Below, one piece after another: positions 51,371 through 60,204 of a DNA stretch of 64,000 nucleotides (position 1 is its first letter; the number at the start of each line of letters is the position of its first letter). The stretch comes from Phaeodactylibacter sp. (GTDB taxonomy: Bacteria; Bacteroidota; Bacteroidia; Chitinophagales; Saprospiraceae), in assembly GCF_022763345.1 (NCBI RefSeq), contig NZ_JALEGS010000011.1, forward strand, positions 1-64,000. The letters run 5' to 3'. The translations under genes and the position numbers were made by a program. Under the pieces are notes generated by a model. That model worked only from the letters and a program-made list of their open reading frames with translations. It searched no databases and was not told the origin of the DNA.

Positions 51371-53884
51371 ATGATGAAAAGTCCAATATTTATACTACTC
51401 CTCCTGCTTACAGCCGCTCCACTCCTGGGGCAGGTGACGCTGCGTGGCCGGGTGATCGATCAAGATACCAAGGAGGGCGTACCTTTTAGCAACGTATTCT
51501 TCGAAGGCACTACCAAAGGCACCTCAACTGATGTGGAGGGTTATTATGAATTTACGGTCGAGGAACCCGGAGACAGCCTGAGCGCGAGCGCTATCGGTTA
51601 TGATGTGGTGCGTAAGCCAGTGCTGCCGGACCTCGCAGAGCAAGAGATCAACTTCTACCTCGGTGGCTCCAGCCTGACCCTCAACGAGGTGGTGGTTATT
51701 GCTGGTGAAAACCCGGCTAATGCCATTGTAAAGGGCATTATCGACAACAAACCGCAAACCCGTATGAGCGCCCGGGAGTCCTACGCTTACGAAAGCTACG
51801 CTAAAATTGAGCTGGACCTGGAAAACATAGACGCAGAGCTGCGCAACAAAAAACTGCTCAAGCCTTTCGACTTCATCTTCGAGAATATCGACAGCACTTC
51901 TGACGAAAAGCCTTTCCTGCCGATTTACATCAATGAAGTCCTTTCCGATGTGTTGTATGTGAAGGATGCGGGTCAGCCCAAACGCATTATCAAAGCACAA
52001 CGCGCTACCGGCACGGACAATCAGACCGTCATCGAGTACATCAAGCGCATCCACCTGGAGTACAGCATTTACGACGACTGGATTTACGTGCTGGACAAGC
52101 CCTTCGCCAGCCCTTTTTCCAAATCGGGGCTCAACTACTACGAGTACTACATCATCGACAGCGCCATGGTCAACGGGCACTGGAGCCATCAGCTCAAGTT
52201 TAAGCCCAAGCGCAAACAGGAGCCAACTTTTTACGGTGATTTTTGGGTGGCAGATTCCACGTTTGCGGTACAGCGTGCCAATATGCGGATGACGCCCGAT
52301 GCCAACATCAACCTGGTCAGCCGTATCATTATACACGAAGAATATGAGCCGAGGGGTGAAGCCCCCAACTGGGTGCCGGTCAAGAAAAAGATGGTGGTCG
52401 ACTTCTCCCCCGCTGAAAATGCGCCCGGGATGATCGCCCGGCGGACCGAGACCTTCAAAGACATACGACTCAATCAGGTTGGCACCAAACAGGATTACAT
52501 TGAGAAGGAAGAATTTTACCTGCTCGATGAAGTCAAGGTAGAGAATGACTCCTTCTGGCAGGCTGCCCGCCACGAGCCCCTTTCCAAAACAGAACAGCAG
52601 GTCTACACCATGGTGGACAGCATTCAGAATATGCCTTTGTTCAAGACCTATGTGGAAGTCCTCGAGACCATCTTCGTAGGCTACCTGCAAATTGGCAAAG
52701 TAGAAATCGGCCCTTACTCCTCCCTCTACAGCTTCAACCCGGTGGAAGGCGACCGCTTTAGTATTGGCGGGCGGACTACACGGGAATTCAGTGAGCAACT
52801 GCGCCTGGGTGGCTTCCTAGCCTATGGCATAAAGGACGAGCAGTTTAAGTATGGCGCTAATGTGGATTGGATCATGAACCGTAAGCCCAGGACCATGGCG
52901 GGCATAGCTTATGTGAACGACATCAGCCTCAACAGCGAAAACAGTGAAGAATTTGTGCAGGGCGATTTATTTTCCGGGCTTTTCCGCCGGGACCTGTTGC
53001 AAAAGCTGATGCGTGTACGGGAAGGCAAAGTGTACTACGAACGCTTTTGGAAAAATGGCTTGTCCAACCGCGTCACCTTCCTGCACCGGGAGATGGACCC
53101 CTACGGCGGTATTTTTCCGGACGGCCGCGGCTTCAACTTTTCTTATCTTTCCGACCCTGGCCGACTCACCGACATTGATACGACCATCCGCACGACAGAA
53201 ATCATTTTCAAAACCCGTTACGTAAAGGATGAGATGATTGTGGACGGGGACTTCAGCCGCAACAGCTTTGGGTCTAAACACCCCATCATTGAATTCCAAT
53301 ATACCCTGGGCGTTGACGACCTCCTCGGTGGGCAGTACACTTACCACAAGCTCAACCTAAGCTACCGGCACTACTTCTACATGAACCCTGTAGGCTGGAT
53401 GTCTTACCGCATCCGGGCCGGCAAAGTTTTTGGCAACGTTCCCTTCTTGTTGATGGAAGTCCATCCCGGTAATGAGGGCTATCTGGTAGGGCGCAGCATT
53501 TTCAATATGATGACACGGTATGAGTTTGCCAGCGATACCTACGCCAGCCTGATGCTGGAACACCACTTCGACGGGTTCTTCCTGAACCACATCCCGCTTT
53601 TGCGAAAGCTTAAGTTCCGTTCCTACGCGACCTTCAAAGCGGTGATGGGCCGCCTTTCAAACGCTAACCGAGATGTCAACCGGCTCAATCTCTTCGAGCC
53701 TACGGATGCCAATACTTATCCGGGCTTCCGGGCACCGAGCCATCATCCCTACATGGAGGCCAGCGTGGGTATTGAGAATATCCTGAAAGTCTTTCAAATC
53801 GAGGCTGTCTGGCGCCTGAACTACCTGGACAATCCACAGGCACGGCGTTTTGGGCTAAGAGGGGGCGTGGCTTTTTACTTCTAA
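51371..53884 (+). CDS. DUF5686 outer-membrane protein with carboxypeptidase-regulatory-like domain
   Basis: The 837 residues have a signal peptide (ends PLLGQ), then a beta-sandwich CarboxypepD_reg-like domain (about 22-108: VTLRGRVIDQDTKEGVPFSN, KGTSTDVEGYYEF). The remainder matches DUF5686, including RIHLEYSIYDDWIYVLDKPF and a C-terminal barrel ending in RRFGLRGGVAFYF. These are TonB-receptor-like proteins without a plug domain; the substrate is unknown. No SusD partner or TonB box is seen. Confidence 0.85.
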   Translation: MMKSPIFILLLLLTAAPLLGQVTLRGRVIDQDTKEGVPFSNVFFEGTTKGTSTDVEGYYEFTVEEPGDSLSASAIGYDVVRKPVLPDLAEQEINFYLGGSSLTLNEVVVIAGENPANAIVKGIIDNKPQTRMSARESYAYESYAKIELDLENIDAELRNKKLLKPFDFIFENIDSTSDEKPFLPIYINEVLSDVLYVKDAGQPKRIIKAQRATGTDNQTVIEYIKRIHLEYSIYDDWIYVLDKPFASPFSKSGLNYYEYYIIDSAMVNGHWSHQLKFKPKRKQEPTFYGDFWVADSTFAVQRANMRMTPDANINLVSRIIIHEEYEPRGEAPNWVPVKKKMVVDFSPAENAPGMIARRTETFKDIRLNQVGTKQDYIEKEEFYLLDEVKVENDSFWQAARHEPLSKTEQQVYTMVDSIQNMPLFKTYVEVLETIFVGYLQIGKVEIGPYSSLYSFNPVEGDRFSIGGRTTREFSEQLRLGGFLAYGIKDEQFKYGANVDWIMNRKPRTMAGIAYVNDISLNSENSEEFVQGDLFSGLFRRDLLQKLMRVREGKVYYERFWKNGLSNRVTFLHREMDPYGGIFPDGRGFNFSYLSDPGRLTDIDTTIRTTEIIFKTRYVKDEMIVDGDFSRNSFGSKHPIIEFQYTLGVDDLLGGQYTYHKLNLSYRHYFYMNPVGWMSYRIRAGKVFGNVPFLLMEVHPGNEGYLVGRSIFNMMTRYEFASDTYASLMLEHHFDGFFLNHIPLLRKLKFRSYATFKAVMGRLSNANRDVNRLNLFEPTDANTYPGFRAPSHHPYMEASVGIENILKVFQIEAVWRLNYLDNPQARRFGLRGGVAFYF

Positions 53885-53889
53885 GTTAC

Positions 53890-54417
53890 TTACCGGTAGG
53901 CTCTGAAGACCATATCCAGTTGGGACGCGTAGTTAGCAGGTGGCGAAAAGGCAAAGAAAACGACGATCTCCAGCCGGACACTCTCCCGGAATAAATCCCG
54001 TTTGGCATTCCGCAGCCCGGGCAGCAGGTCAATGCGGTCATCTTCAGGGTAGCGCTGTAGCTGATCGATGTAGAAGACTTCATCGGCTGGTGTGCAATTT
54101 TCTGTGCCATCCTTGCAAATCCGGACTGAAATGCCTTCCAGAAAAACATAGTCAAAACCATCAAGGCACCGCAAAGTGGCCGAATAAGCGCTAACCTCAG
54201 AAATCGCCGAGGTATCTGTGTTATTCTGGTTGAGAAAGAAGTTGATATTGGTGGCCACCCCACGGATAGCATAAGCTCCCGGGAGCACAGGGCTTTCCCC
54301 GGCTTGAATGGTGAAGCGGAAATTCGGGTAAGCCAGGTCAAACAACGGCTGACGGTTATCGCGACGGCAGGCCGCGAAGATGAGCACTGTAAGGAGGATG
54401 TAAACCAATTGCTTCAT
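53890..54417 (-). CDS. putative lipoprotein of unknown function
   Basis: The 175 residues have a signal peptide with lipobox (IFAAC, Cys17), then a beta-rich domain starting FDLAYPNFRFTIQAG. Two cysteines (RCLDGF and CKDGTENC) may form a disulfide. No known domain is recognised. ATG 54417 is chosen at the signal peptide; an upstream start at 54477 would put 20 unlikely residues before it. It is convergent with the DUF5686 gene, with a 5-bp gap. Confidence 0.7.
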   Translation of the reverse strand: MKQLVYILLTVLIFAACRRDNRQPLFDLAYPNFRFTIQAGESPVLPGAYAIRGVATNINFFLNQNNTDTSAISEVSAYSATLRCLDGFDYVFLEGISVRICKDGTENCTPADEVFYIDQLQRYPEDDRIDLLPGLRNAKRDLFRESVRLEIVVFFAFSPPANYASQLDMVFRAYR

Positions 54418-54578
54418 AATGTTCATAACAACCAAATGGCCGTAAAGATTGTGTGCGTGGGCTATCTTAAAGATCACAGTTTTTCACACAGCTCAGGCAA
54501 GCAAAATTAAAAACTAAAATTATGCCTGCCTTTCCAATTATCAACTATATTTAAGCAGCTGAACAAAACGACACACTT

Positions 54579-56513
54579 ATGGGCGAGCAAAGAGTCTCTC
54601 TGGTACAAGACGAAGTATCTATGCAACAGTTTGTTAAGAAACTGCTGCGGGATGTACAGGCATTGGAATACATGCTGGACAATGACTGGTTTGAAAAGGA
54701 CATCGTCCGCATCGGGGCAGAGCAGGAGATGTGCCTGGTGCACCGAAAAACCTACAAGCCAGCTACGATTGCCATAGAGGCACTCGAGCACATGAAAGAA
54801 TACGACTGGGTGGAGACGGAGCTGGCAAAGTTTAACCTGGAAACCAACCTCGACCCCAGGGAGTTCACCGGGCACTGCCTGAGCGAGCTGGAAAAAGAGA
54901 ACGCAGGCAAGCTGGATAAAATCAGTGACAAGCTCAAGGACCTCAAGGCACGGCTCATTCTTACGGGTATTTTGCCTACGCTCCGAAAGTATGACCTGGA
55001 AATGCACAACCTGACGCCAAAGAAGCGCTACTATGCACTCATGGAGGCCATCAATTCCCAGCTGCAGGGCAATGCCTATGAACTGCGTCTTTCCGGCATT
55101 GACGAACTGCTGCTGCGGCATAATTCTCCACTGCTGGAGGCTTGCAATACCAGCTTCCAGGTCCACCTGCAGGTAAGCCCAAACAACTTTGCCCCCTTGT
55201 ACAATATCTCACAGGTACTGGCGGCCCCCGTTATTGCAGTGTCCGCCAATTCACCTATTGTCTTCGGCAAACGCCTGTGGCATGAGAGCCGTATTGCGTT
55301 GTTCCAGCAGGCCCTGGATGTGCGTACCACCAATGAGCACATGCGGCAGCGCAGCCCAAGGGTCAGTTTCGGTACCAACTGGCTCAACGAATCCATCATG
55401 GAGATTTATAAGGAAGATATTGCGCGTTTCCGGGTGCTGCTGAGTGCGGATGTGGAAGAAGATTCGATTAAGCTGCTTGCAGAAGGTAAGGTACCCAAGC
55501 TTCGGGCCCTGCAGGTACACAACTCTACAGTGTACCGGTGGAACCGTCCCTGTTATGGTGTAAGCCCGAACGGACAGCCCCACCTGCGCATTGAGAACCG
55601 GGTCATCCCTGCCGGCCCAACCGTTGTGGATGAGGTGGCAAATGCTGCTTTCTGGCTGGGAGCTATGGAGGGCATGTACGCCGCTTACCCCGATATCCGG
55701 GCTAAAATTGGCTGGGAAGATGCGCAGGATAATTTCATCAAGTCCGCCAAGTTTGGTATTGATACCAAATTCACTTGGTTTGGCGACCAGAAGGTAACGG
55801 CCACTGATCTCCTGCAGCAGGAACTCATCCCACTGGCACGGGAAGGCCTGAAGCGGCGCAATGTGGATAGTGGCGACATCGACCGGTATTTGGGCATCAT
55901 CGAGGAGCGGGCTAAAATGCATATGAGCGGCTCGCGCTGGCAGCTGCGGGCTTACACCAAACTGTCCAAGGAAGTAACCCGCGATGAAGCCCTCTGTGGC
56001 CTGACCGCCTCCATCATCAAAAACCAGAAAGCTAACAAACCGGTGCACACCTGGGAGCTACCGAATGCAGAAGACATGCCCGATTATAAACCCGCACGCC
56101 TGATGGTCGATGAGTTTATGGAGACCGACTTGTTTACGGTGCAAAAAGATGACCTCATCGAACTCGTCGCAGAGCTCATGGATTGGCGCAAAATCCGCTA
56201 TATGCCTGTGGAGGACTCTAAGGGAAAACTCGTAGGGCTCATTACTTCCCGGCTGTTGCTGCGCTACTACACGCACCAAAGCCGGCTCAACGGCAAGGCC
56301 GCAACCTGTGTGAAGGACATTATGATTAAAAACCCGATCACTGTGGGACCCAATGAGACGATCGTGCAGGCCATGCGTACGATGCGCGACAAAAAAATCG
56401 GCTGCCTGCCTGTGGTGCAGAATGATGAACTGATCGGTATCATCACAGAAATGGATTTTCTGCGCATCACTGGCCGCCTTATGGAACGGCTGGAGGCAGA
56501 ATTTGAGGACTAA
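54579..56513 (+). CDS. GCS2-like carboxylate-amine ligase fused to two CBS domains
   Basis: The 644 residues begin with a glutamate-cysteine-ligase type 2 (YbdK-like) domain (about 1-490): RIGAEQEMCLVHR, FNLETNLDPREF and the mid-domain block HNSTVYRWNRPCY. Two CBS domains follow: CBS1 about 507-565 (FMETDLFTVQKDD, GLITSRLLL) and CBS2 about 578-635 (IMIKNPITVGPNE, IGIITEMDFL). CBS pairs usually bind adenine nucleotides and gate an attached activity, so a nucleotide-controlled ligase is likely. There is no signal peptide. The substrate is not known; GSH synthesis is possible but unproven. Confidence 0.8.
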   Translation: MGEQRVSLVQDEVSMQQFVKKLLRDVQALEYMLDNDWFEKDIVRIGAEQEMCLVHRKTYKPATIAIEALEHMKEYDWVETELAKFNLETNLDPREFTGHCLSELEKENAGKLDKISDKLKDLKARLILTGILPTLRKYDLEMHNLTPKKRYYALMEAINSQLQGNAYELRLSGIDELLLRHNSPLLEACNTSFQVHLQVSPNNFAPLYNISQVLAAPVIAVSANSPIVFGKRLWHESRIALFQQALDVRTTNEHMRQRSPRVSFGTNWLNESIMEIYKEDIARFRVLLSADVEEDSIKLLAEGKVPKLRALQVHNSTVYRWNRPCYGVSPNGQPHLRIENRVIPAGPTVVDEVANAAFWLGAMEGMYAAYPDIRAKIGWEDAQDNFIKSAKFGIDTKFTWFGDQKVTATDLLQQELIPLAREGLKRRNVDSGDIDRYLGIIEERAKMHMSGSRWQLRAYTKLSKEVTRDEALCGLTASIIKNQKANKPVHTWELPNAEDMPDYKPARLMVDEFMETDLFTVQKDDLIELVAELMDWRKIRYMPVEDSKGKLVGLITSRLLLRYYTHQSRLNGKAATCVKDIMIKNPITVGPNETIVQAMRTMRDKKIGCLPVVQNDELIGIITEMDFLRITGRLMERLEAEFED

Positions 56514-56519
56514 TCAAGA

Positions 56520-56560
56520 GCTGGCGACTTCCCCCGGTTGAGTGGAAGTCACCAGCCTTT
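56520..56560. terminator. terminator between the CBS fusion gene and the M56 gene
   Basis: GCTGGCGACTTCC (56520-56532) pairs with GGAAGTCACCAGC (56544-56556) with one mismatch, followed by CTTTC. The stem is strong but the T tract short. It lies between convergent genes. Confidence 0.55.
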
Positions 56561-56582
56561 CAAGGTGAGACCTAGTAATCAA

Positions 56583-58430
56583 TTACTGGGCTTTATGCTG
56601 ATTGAGCTCTTTTTTGCGCTGCTTCATGGCCTTTTTTCTGGCCCTGGCTTCTGCTTTAAGCATTTCCTTTCGGCGCTCCATTTGACGAGCCTGGAGCTCG
56701 TGCTGCCGCTCCAGTTGATGCATTTGGCGTACGCGAATTCGGTTCTGGGTTTCCAGTACCCGCTGTAGTTCTGCTTCCTGCAATTCAAGCTGCCGCTGCT
56801 GGTCTTCCAGTGCAAACTCCTGGTCTTCTAACTGCCGCTTTGCCTCTTCCAGTGCCATCTCCTGTTGCTGGAGGGCACGCATTTGCACAAGGTAAGCTTG
56901 CTCCTGCCCCTCCTCTTCCAATGCTTCCAGTTTTTCTTCCTGACGCTCCAGCTCCAATGCTTCTTTTTCCAATTCAAGCTCCTGAAGTTCGAGTTCGCGC
57001 TGCTGAGCTTCCAGTTCCTGCATAGATTGTTCCAGCTCCAACTGGGCTCCATACTTTTCTGACATTGCCTCGTACAAAGCGCGCTCTTGCTCCATCAGCT
57101 TAGCCTGCAGCTCTTTTTCGAACTCAATCATCTGGGCTTCCAGGGCTCTTTCCTGTTCGCGTAGGGCGCGCTCCATTTCAATCATCTCTCGTTCAATCCG
57201 CTCCTCAGCTTCCGGTTCCGGAGGGAGGGTGTCCTTTTCTGGTTTTATAAGAAGGTCTGGTTCTGTATCTCCGTTTCTTTGTGGCTCAGGCTGTAGTTCC
57301 AATGCAGGCTGTTGAACAGAGTCTTTGTGTGTTGCTGCAGGTGGCCCTTCTGGTATTTTCAGAGCTTCCAATCCTTCAGGTTCCAAAGTCACTGACTGTT
57401 CAGCCTGGGTGGGGGTAGAGAAAGCCAATAGTATCCCCGCAAAACCTGTGACCAGGATGGCCCCGGCTGTCCTACCTGAAATTAACCGCCCGCCAGTTTC
57501 CTGCCCTAGGATTCGCTGCACCCGCTGTAGTACAGTACCTCCAGCAAAGGCCATCGACAATCGGCGACCGTCTACCCGCCAGGATTCTGCATTGGCCAGC
57601 GCCGTTACATAGGTAGCTGCATTGCCGGAAATTTCGATGGCAAGATCATCGCAGGCGTGCTCCCGTTCCGTCCGTATCCGGCTGCCCATCCACCAAACGA
57701 AGGGATGGAAAAAGAAGACCGTCTCTATGGCAGCAACCCCGATATTAACCAGGTAATCATAGCGACGGATATGCGCCAGCTCATGCAGCAGAATCTGCTC
57801 CACCTCTGCTGTGGAAAGGCCGTTGAGCATACCCACTGGCATTAAGATGACGGGCTTGAGCACGCCGCTCACCATAGGGCTGTGAATGCGGGCCGTTTCC
57901 TTCAGGTATACTGGCCGGGTGAGTCCGGTTCGCCGGGCCAGTTCCCCCAGGCGGCCCGTCCAGCCGGCACTTGCCAGGCTGCAGCGATAGTGCCTCAGGT
58001 GCTGTAAATACGCATACTCTCCTATCAAACGCAGCGCAAGCAGTATCACCCCGAGCAGCCAGCCCCCTGCAATGAGCGGTAAATAAGGCTCAAAATAGTT
58101 GGGTGAAACAGTCGGGTGACTTGAAGCAGGTGTTGGCAAAGCTACATCAGGGGTTATTACTGTTGGGTTCAATGCTACTGCTGCAACTGCGTTCAAAACA
58201 GGTGCAGCGGGATCATACAGCCATACAAAAGTGGCCAAAGCAGCCAGCAGTAGGCTAAGCATCGCGCCAATGGACATTAAATACCGAAAATTAGGTGTGC
58301 GGCTACGGCTGAAAATCAGCAGCAAAGCCAGGCTTAGCGCAATGGCAGCCCCTTGCCACAGGGAATGCAGAAGAGTCCACCCCAGCGCTTCGGCCAGAGC
58401 GGGGTCAATGAGTCGGGTGAGATCATTCAT
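56583..58430 (-). CDS. BlaR1-type M56 membrane metalloprotease with C-terminal coiled coil
   Basis: The 615 residues combine four or more N-terminal membrane helices and an M56 peptidase site, HELAH (about 213-217) with EREHACDD further on. The last 230 residues (about 385-610) are a nearly pure Glu/Gln/Leu coiled coil with an LEALEEE-like pattern and a basic C terminus. Classical BlaR1 and MecR1 carry a penicillin-binding sensor here; none is visible. Its start overlaps the BlaI-family stop as ATGA, so the pair is translationally coupled. Predicted role: transduce an envelope signal and inactivate the repressor. Confidence 0.88.
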   Translation of the reverse strand: MNDLTRLIDPALAEALGWTLLHSLWQGAAIALSLALLLIFSRSRTPNFRYLMSIGAMLSLLLAALATFVWLYDPAAPVLNAVAAVALNPTVITPDVALPTPASSHPTVSPNYFEPYLPLIAGGWLLGVILLALRLIGEYAYLQHLRHYRCSLASAGWTGRLGELARRTGLTRPVYLKETARIHSPMVSGVLKPVILMPVGMLNGLSTAEVEQILLHELAHIRRYDYLVNIGVAAIETVFFFHPFVWWMGSRIRTEREHACDDLAIEISGNAATYVTALANAESWRVDGRRLSMAFAGGTVLQRVQRILGQETGGRLISGRTAGAILVTGFAGILLAFSTPTQAEQSVTLEPEGLEALKIPEGPPAATHKDSVQQPALELQPEPQRNGDTEPDLLIKPEKDTLPPEPEAEERIEREMIEMERALREQERALEAQMIEFEKELQAKLMEQERALYEAMSEKYGAQLELEQSMQELEAQQRELELQELELEKEALELERQEEKLEALEEEGQEQAYLVQMRALQQQEMALEEAKRQLEDQEFALEDQQRQLELQEAELQRVLETQNRIRVRQMHQLERQHELQARQMERRKEMLKAEARARKKAMKQRKKELNQHKAQ

Positions 58431-58807
58431 GATTTGGATTGATTTTCAAGTTTTCGGATGATTTCTTTTAGTGCTTCCAGGTCTTCCGAATCGGCTTTGG
58501 TGTGCCCAAGGGCTTGTATCGCCAATTGCAGGGGAGAACCCTGGAATACGGTATCGACCATTCGGTCAACCAAGGTCGTTTTTACGGCCTTCTCTGTTAC
58601 AATGGCTTCATAGAGGTGGGTCCGGCTGGAGGTGTCCCGCTGCAGGAAGCCTTTTTCTGTCATGACTTGCATCATCTTCAGGGTTGTCGTGTAGACCACT
58701 TCGCGGTTTTTGCTCAGCTCGGTATTCACAAAGCGTACACTGCAGGGGCCATGCTTCCATAGGATTTGCAGGACTTCCAATTCTGCTTCGGTCGGTTTTT
58801 TCTTCAT
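58427..58807 (-). CDS. BlaI/MecI/CopY family repressor
   Basis: Winged-helix repressor of 126 residues with the family N terminus PTEAELEVLQILWKHGP and VVYTTTLKMMQVMTEKGFL in the recognition-helix region, then a C-terminal dimerisation helix. In relatives, the repressor is cleaved by the M56 partner. I chose ATG 58807 at the family start; the open frame extends to 58861, but that reaches the first operator. Three matching operators lie upstream. Start and stop overlap with the M56 gene support one operon. Confidence 0.9.
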   Translation of the reverse strand: MKKKPTEAELEVLQILWKHGPCSVRFVNTELSKNREVVYTTTLKMMQVMTEKGFLQRDTSSRTHLYEAIVTEKAVKTTLVDRMVDTVFQGSPLQLAIQALGHTKADSEDLEALKEIIRKLENQSKS

Positions 58808-58864
58808 CGTTGCTTTGTTGACTCGGGTACTGCATCGCAGTAGGTCTTTTGCTAAATTCAAGTA

Positions 58865-58882
58865 CTACGATAAGCATCGTAG
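58865..58882. promoter_or_regulatory. operator 1 of the BlaI/M56 operon
   Basis: CTACGAT (58865-58871) and ATCGTAG (58876-58882) are inverted halves around AAGC. It lies just downstream of the predicted -7 box, over the expected transcription start. Confidence 0.8.
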
Positions 58883-58885
58883 ATA

Positions 58886-58916
58886 CAAACATATACGATA
58901 ATTATCGTACTTGCAA
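58886..58916 (-). promoter_or_regulatory. promoter of the BlaI/M56 operon
   Basis: On the minus strand TTG (58914-58916), exactly 20 nt, then TATGTTTG (58886-58893), a full match to the Bacteroidota -33/-7 consensus. The 20-nt spacer contains operator 2. The BlaI start is about 79 nt downstream. Confidence 0.8.
58894..58909. promoter_or_regulatory. operator 2 of the BlaI/M56 operon
   Basis: TACGATAATTATCGTA is a perfect 16-bp palindrome filling most of the -33/-7 spacer. Its centre is 28 bp from that of operator 1. Confidence 0.85.
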
Positions 58917-58923
58917 GTTTTAG

Positions 58924-58939
58924 TACGATGATTATCGTA
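58924..58939. promoter_or_regulatory. operator 3 of the BlaI/M56 operon
   Basis: TACGATGATTATCGTA has outer halves TACGAT/ATCGTA identical to operator 2, with a slightly asymmetric centre. It lies upstream of the -33 box, its centre 30 bp from that of operator 2. Confidence 0.8.
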
Positions 58940-59074
58940 TATCATGGCTCCAAAAGGAACTCCCCATGCTACAAATAATTAAAAATCAGTGATTTGCCCT
59001 TAAAATAATTTAGCTTAAATGCATTACCATTAATGCTCCGGAAAAGATTTACACAAAACTGGCAGCTTTAACCC

Positions 59075-60136
59075 TCACTTTTTCTCTGAATATGCCGTTA
59101 AGTCTATTGCAAAAGTTGCTATATCAGGATAATTTCCTGAAGTGTTTGACAGTACTACAATTACTGTCTGGCTTTTAGGGATTATCATCAATTGGCTTGT
59201 ACAGCCTGTTTGCCCGCCACTGTGCCCGATAACTAAATTCTCATTTGGAGGCGGGCCGTACAAAAACCAACCAAGCCCGTACTTGTTGCCGTCATATTCC
59301 ACAGGTTGTACTTCCAACATTTGATCCAAACTCTTTTGAGCGATTAGTTTGCCCTCAAGCAAAGCATTGCCGAACTTCATTACATCTTCCAATGTGCTGA
59401 GATAGCCACCTCCGGGTACCCGGTTACTCAAGTCATTTTGTTTTCCTGCCCTTGCTCTCCTTCCGTTATTGTGGTAAAGGCAAGACTTACCTGGGTACTC
59501 CTTTTTAATATCCTCAACGTAAGTGTGCTCCATTCCAGCTGGTTCAAAAATATACTGGTCCATATATTCCGCATACGGCATAGCAGTGACCGCTTCAATA
59601 ATTCTTCCCAATACCACATAGCCATAAGTGGTATAAAAATACTTCTCCCCGGGATCAAACAATAAAGGCCTCTGAATGAAAACCTGCATTGCATCCTGCA
59701 AAGTGTTGTAGTGGACCGTGTTTTCAATTTCCTCCTCTCCCAGGTACTGAGGCATTCCTGAAGTGTGGGCCAAAAGTTGTAGCACAGTAATCTGCTTTTT
59801 GTCTTTGGGCAAATCGGGCAAATAAGTTTCGATAGGGGCACTCAGGCTAATACGCTCTTTTTCTACCAGCTGCATGATGGCTACCGCTGTAAAATTCTTA
59901 GCTATTGATGCGATCCTCGTCAGGGTAGTTGCGGTGAAGGGAGATTCACTATCCTGGCAGCTCCATCCGGACGAATTGGACCACCGGGTACTGCCATTGA
60001 CTGAATAAGCCGCTGTAATTCCGATGTTTTCTTTCTTTCCCGTTAACTCAACCAACCTTTGATCGGGGTCAAATTCCTGACCTGAGCTACTGACTACAGC
60101 CGTAAACAACAGAAATATCAAGACTTTCATTTTCAT
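59075..60136 (-). CDS. serine beta-lactamase-like hydrolase (S12, LACTB-like)
   Basis: The 353 residues have a signal peptide (about 1-19) and the S12 fold. The SxxK motif is SIAK (Ser77, Lys80) and HSG occurs in GHSGGQTG. The middle motif reads YTTYGY (Tyr168) instead of the class C Y-x-N, as in LACTB-type proteases and esterases rather than true beta-lactamases. It is upstream of the BlaI/M56 pair on the same strand, but has no operator copy at its own start. Resistance function is not implied. Confidence 0.85.
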   Translation of the reverse strand: MKMKVLIFLLFTAVVSSSGQEFDPDQRLVELTGKKENIGITAAYSVNGSTRWSNSSGWSCQDSESPFTATTLTRIASIAKNFTAVAIMQLVEKERISLSAPIETYLPDLPKDKKQITVLQLLAHTSGMPQYLGEEEIENTVHYNTLQDAMQVFIQRPLLFDPGEKYFYTTYGYVVLGRIIEAVTAMPYAEYMDQYIFEPAGMEHTYVEDIKKEYPGKSCLYHNNGRRARAGKQNDLSNRVPGGGYLSTLEDVMKFGNALLEGKLIAQKSLDQMLEVQPVEYDGNKYGLGWFLYGPPPNENLVIGHSGGQTGCTSQLMIIPKSQTVIVVLSNTSGNYPDIATFAIDLTAYSEKK

Positions 60137-60204
60137 AGTGGCTATATTTTATTCGTTTAAAGGGCATGATAGCCCGCAGGCCCAACAGGACTTAGCACCT
60201 ATAT

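Noticed and set aside
51524..52798. 424-aa minus-strand frame inside the DUF5686 gene
   Set aside because: Antisense shadow; the plus-strand gene has signal peptide and domains that explain the region.
56810..57062. Plus-strand frames rich in Leu/Phe/Pro opposite the M56 tail
   Set aside because: They are the complement of the Glu/Gln/Leu coiled-coil codons, not genes.
59075..60136. True beta-lactamase conferring resistance
   Set aside because: The middle motif is YTT, not Y-x-N, and the overall match is to LACTB/esterase-type S12 proteins; adjacency to a BlaI-type repressor is not evidence of drug resistance.
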